64,000 bases of DNA, from contig NZ_JACTVJ010000004.1 in assembly GCF_014493765.1 (NCBI RefSeq), positions 186,001 through 250,000 of the forward strand, written 5' to 3'. The stretch is from Streptomyces polyasparticus (lineage in GTDB: Bacteria; Actinomycetota; Actinomycetes; Streptomycetales; Streptomycetaceae). The notes beneath the pieces were generated by a model. It worked only from the letters and a program-made list of their open reading frames with translations, did no database searches and was not told the DNA's origin. Positions 61,491-64,000 of this stretch are shown one piece after another. Within the stretch, counting starts at the first letter, position 1. Each line of letters begins with the position of its first letter. A program made the translations under genes and the position numbers.

Positions 61491-62276
61491 GCGACCCCAA
61501 GCCGAGATCATCGGTGAGGTGGCCAGGTCCATGGAGCCGGCCGCGACGTTCGCCAAGTGGCGGTCGACATCCGCCTCGGTGGCGTACCCGGCCGCGACCA
61601 GCTTCTCCCTCACCTGCTGGACCGTCGCCAGCTCCAGCGCGGTGCACGCCGGCGAGGACACGGGGAAGTAGGCGTCCGCCTCCACCTGCGAGAGTCCCGC
61701 CTCACGCAACAGCCGGGGCAGCCTGCGGCCGTACGTGAGGTCGGCGCCGCGTTCGGCGAGCAGCGCGCGGAAACCGTGCCGCAGCCGGTTCGCCAACTGC
61801 TGTTCGGGGCCGTGTTCGTCGGGGCAGACCAGCGGCTGCAGCGCCGGGTCCGCATCCTCGACCAGCAGTCGGCCGCCCGGGCGCAGCGCCCGGACCATGG
61901 AGCGCAACGCGCGCTCCCGGTCCGGCACATGGACCAGGACGAGGCGGGCATGCACCAGGTCGAAGCCCTCCCCGGGCGGCTCCTGCGCACCTACGTCGTG
62001 GCGCAGCACCTGCACCGGCTGTCGTGCGGCGGCGTCGGCCCACGAGGTGTCGATGTCGGTGGCGAGCACCCGGCCCGTGGGGCCGACCTTCTTGGCCAGC
62101 CAGCCGATCACCGAGGTGCCGCCGGCTCCCACTTCCCATACGCGCCAGCCGGGGCCCACGCCGAGTCGTTCGAAGTGCCGGAAGGTGGAGGGGTCGAAGA
62201 GGGCCGAGAGCGCGTCGAAGCGCTGTCCGGCCTCGGCCTGTCGGTTGTCGAGGAGGTAGCCGTCGGTTCGCGTCAT
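61482..62276 (-). CDS. SAM-dependent methyltransferase
   Basis: A 264-residue class I methyltransferase. SAM motif I is WEVGAGGTSVIGWLAKK near residue 48, acidic motif VLATDIDTSW near 70, then FDLVHARLVLVHVPDRERALRSMVRALRPGGRLLVEDAD near 105-145 as motifs post-I to III. ATG at 62276. The substrate cannot be inferred. It is divergent from the lipoprotein gene and convergent with the PfkB kinase gene. Confidence 0.9.
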   Translation of the reverse strand: MTRTDGYLLDNRQAEAGQRFDALSALFDPSTFRHFERLGVGPGWRVWEVGAGGTSVIGWLAKKVGPTGRVLATDIDTSWADAAARQPVQVLRHDVGAQEPPGEGFDLVHARLVLVHVPDRERALRSMVRALRPGGRLLVEDADPALQPLVCPDEHGPEQQLANRLRHGFRALLAERGADLTYGRRLPRLLREAGLSQVEADAYFPVSSPACTALELATVQQVREKLVAAGYATEADVDRHLANVAAGSMDLATSPMISAWGRKT

Positions 62277-62384
62277 GGGGCCGATCATCCCAGTTGTGCG
62301 GGTCTGTGACGGTTCTTGAGCGGGACGGCGAGGGAAGTTTCGGAAGGAGCGGAACCCGCGGCGGCCGAGCGGTGTATCGAATGC

Positions 62385-63020
62385 ATGAAGAAGATTCGCG
62401 TGGTCGGCAAGCGGCTCGGCGCCCGCCTCGGGGCGCTCGTCGCGCTGCTCGGCGTCCTGGCCCTGACCGGGTGCTCGGGCGCGTCGGAGCCTCAGGAGGA
62501 GAGCCGGCCGGGGACGCCTGCCGGCGGGGACACCGAGCAGTCCACAGCCTCGAAGGGCGACGCCGGGGCGGGCGCGGTGCGAACGGTGGAGGGTGGCTGC
62601 GGCGCCACGAAGATACGGAAGGGGGCGCCGCCGCACTGGAATCCCGAGCCGGCGGGGTTCTCCGACTCGGCGGAGGACCTGCCCTATGTCGTCGGAGCGG
62701 GCGATCAGATCATGGGGTTCCTGTGGGAACACCCCATGACGGCGAAGTCCGCTGCCCTGAAGGACGGCGGCGATGCCAACAAGGTGCTGTGGTTCGTGCG
62801 TTCGGAGCGCATGGGCAAGCCGCTGACGATACGGGCGCATCCGCGCGGGGCCGAGCAGCCGGTCGTGGAGTTCTCGTTCCCGTCGAATTCCGGGCCCGGC
62901 GAGATATACCCCTCGGACATAGCCGTACCTCGTCCCGGCTGCTGGACGTTCGAACTGTCCTGGGCCGGACACCGGGACGAGGTGGACCTCAAGTTCCTTG
63001 AGGACAAGGGGGCTTCGTAG
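62385..63020 (+). CDS. Putative secreted lipoprotein
   Basis: A 211-residue protein. Type II signal peptide: basic start KKIRVVGKRLGARLG, hydrophobic core, and lipobox LTGC with Cys near residue 29. A Ser/Gly/Glu-rich linker to about 65 is followed by a beta-rich domain with two Cys (GGCGATK and RPGCWTFELSW), perhaps a disulfide, and an Ig-like ending (WTFELSWAGHRDEVDLKF). Function not recognised. ATG at 62385. Confidence 0.85.
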   Translation: MKKIRVVGKRLGARLGALVALLGVLALTGCSGASEPQEESRPGTPAGGDTEQSTASKGDAGAGAVRTVEGGCGATKIRKGAPPHWNPEPAGFSDSAEDLPYVVGAGDQIMGFLWEHPMTAKSAALKDGGDANKVLWFVRSERMGKPLTIRAHPRGAEQPVVEFSFPSNSGPGEIYPSDIAVPRPGCWTFELSWAGHRDEVDLKFLEDKGAS

Positions 63021-63085
63021 GCATTGCTCGAACCGTAGCGGGCCTCCCGTGAGGCGAAGGGGGCTTCGCGGGCGGCTGGATCCGC

Positions 63086-63131
63086 GACGGACGGATCAGG
63101 GTCAGCCCGACGGACGGATCAGGGTCAGCCC
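63086..63131 (-). repeat. Perfect 23-bp tandem duplication over the CBS gene stop codon
   Basis: The units 63109-63131 and 63086-63108 are identical. The first includes the last Gly codon and the TGA stop of the CBS gene; the second is the downstream copy. Confidence 0.95.
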
Positions 63132-63544
63132 TTGGCGTAGACGCTCTCCACCCACGTGGCGATCTGGTCCTCGGAGAGATGCTTGGCGAGGTCGGCCTCG
63201 CTGATCATGCCGACGAGCCGCTTGTTGTCGATCACGGGCAGCCGGCGGATCTGATGGCTCTGCATCTCCTCGAGCACCTCGCCGACGTCGGCCTGGGCGT
63301 CGATCCAGCGCGGCGTGCCCTTGGCCATCTCGCCCGCGGTGACCTTCGCGGGGTCGTGGCCCATGGCCACGCAGCCGACGACGATGTCACGGTCCGTGAG
63401 GATGCCGCAGAGCCGTTCGTTCTCGTCGCTGATCGGCAGGGCGCCGACGTTGAGGGTGCGCATCAGCTGTGCGGCGCGGTCCAGGGTTTCGTGGGCGGGG
63501 ATCCACTGGGCCCCGGGGTGCATGATGTCTGCGGCGGTGGTCAT
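63125..63544 (-). CDS. CBS-pair domain protein
   Basis: A 139-residue protein of two CBS motifs forming one Bateman module: residues 1-65 (ETLDRAAQLMRTLNVGALPI ... LCGILTDRDIV) and 70-135 (ADVGEVLEEMQSHQIRRLPV ... LVGMISEADLA). Such stand-alone modules bind adenine nucleotides and act as energy sensors. ATG at 63544 has GGAGG 4-5 bases upstream. Its partner is unknown. Confidence 0.93.
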   Translation of the reverse strand: MTTAADIMHPGAQWIPAHETLDRAAQLMRTLNVGALPISDENERLCGILTDRDIVVGCVAMGHDPAKVTAGEMAKGTPRWIDAQADVGEVLEEMQSHQIRRLPVIDNKRLVGMISEADLAKHLSEDQIATWVESVYAKG

Positions 63545-63654
63545 GGGATACCTCCCGGTGTCCGGCAGAACCGGCGCGGCACGGGAAGCGCCGCGAGAAC
63601 CGGCGGACCCATTCTCGTCCGGGTGCTTGCGGGGCGCACCTGCGGCAGGAGGGC

Positions 63655-63712
63655 CGTCACGGTGCGTGATGTCGGATCCGTCGGTGGTGCGTGATGTCGG
63701 TTCCGTCGTTTC
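63655..63712. repeat. Tandem duplication downstream of the uridine-kinase-like gene
   Basis: GGTGCGTGATGTCGG followed by WTCCGTCG occurs twice about 26 bases apart, beginning near 63660, just after the stop at 63724 on the minus strand. Confidence 0.8.
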
Positions 63713-63723
63713 GGACCCGTGCG

Positions 63724-64000
63724 TCAGCCGTTCCAGGCCGGGTGGCGGGGGTCGTCGGCGCGGATGAGGACGTCGGCCGTCTCGTGCGGCGCGGTCTCCT
63801 GCTCGTAGCGCTCGAAGGCCGGGAGGGTCCAGTGCTGGTCCTGCGGAGTGCGGCGGCGCAGCGACCCGGGCCCGAGCCGGATATGGACCGAGAGATCGAA
63901 GGGAAACCAGCGGCCGAGCAGCAGCGGGCCGTGCAGCAACAGCACACCGCCGGGAGGGAGTTGGACGGGAGCACTGCGCGTGGCCCGGTCGGCGGCCGGG
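63724..64000 (-). CDS. Uridine kinase-like protein, C-terminal part
   Basis: The gene enters from the right edge; only the last 91 codons are present. The sequence LLLHGPLLLGRWFPFDLSVHIRLGPGSLRRRT matches the C-terminal half of the actinobacterial uridine kinase-like P-loop family (nucleoside or sugar binding after the P-loop, which is outside the window). It ends YEQETAPHETADVLIRADD. The assignment rests on partial sequence. Confidence 0.7.
   Translation of the reverse strand, partial: PAADRATRSAPVQLPPGGVLLLHGPLLLGRWFPFDLSVHIRLGPGSLRRRTPQDQHWTLPAFERYEQETAPHETADVLIRADDPRHPAWNG

Overview
The window is a piece of a Streptomyces chromosome. GC is very high, coding third positions are almost all G or C, GTG and TTG starts are common, and the gene order (ctaB, tkt, tal, zwf, opcA, pgl ... 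pgi ... secG, tpiA, pgk, gap ... whiA, yvcK, rapZ, uvrC ... uvrA ... uvrB) is, from memory, the conserved core-chromosome order of S. coelicolor around SCO1934 to SCO1966. No tRNA, rRNA, insertion sequence, prophage or CRISPR array was seen.

Layout. 1-7847: the start of heme O synthase (minus), divergent from a tight pentose-phosphate operon tkt-tal-zwf-opcA-pgl and a DUF1801 gene. 7861-15500: small unknown genes, a secreted BNR-repeat sialidase-like protein, pgi, an MFS transporter and an RbpA-family protein. 15700-19300: secG, tpiA, pgk and gap, all minus. 19500-27600: a secreted M14 carboxypeptidase, then whiA, yvcK and rapZ, then uvrC. 27590-32200: a LuxR-type response regulator, a large NIT-HAMP-PAS-GAF histidine kinase and a divergent receiver-only protein. 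32300-41800: Rieske lipoprotein, membrane alpha/beta hydrolase, uvrA, mycothiol-dependent-type enzyme, MBL hydrolase, zinc DD-carboxypeptidase and an MHS-type transporter. 41900-50800: a giant BTAD/AfsR-like regulator, a siderophore-interacting protein, a TerC Mn exporter-family protein behind a yybP-ykoY-like leader, and two TerD proteins (one fused to a degenerate FtsK/HerA-like domain). 51100-64000: uvrB, an MHYT protein, secreted glycerophosphodiesterase, ogt, an MFS transporter, a cupin, formaldehyde-dehydrogenase-type ADH, psuG with a PfkB kinase, a methyltransferase, a lipoprotein, a CBS-pair protein and the end of a uridine-kinase-like gene.

The genes form recognisable working groups. 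Nearly the whole upper glycolysis and oxidative/non-oxidative pentose phosphate set is present. whiA-yvcK-rapZ links sporulation control to envelope and sugar metabolism. All three uvrABC excision-repair genes plus ogt are within 30 kb.

The most interesting signals are regulatory. (1) A repeated promoter, TTGTCRGTG-N8-TAnnnT (the RecA-independent DNA-damage class, PafBC-type), sits in front of uvrB, uvrC, ogt, terD and an MFS transporter; it predicts leaderless mRNAs for uvrB, uvrC and ogt and fixes their starts. (2) A shared palindrome, TTCCnGCTAGCnGGAA, lies upstream of both the LuxR regulator and the receiver-only gene of the two-component locus. (3) The terC leader has a perfect 10-bp alternative pairing that would hide the ribosome binding site unless the riboswitch P1 helix forms. 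(4) Many genes carry short tandem duplications that include or immediately follow their stop codon.
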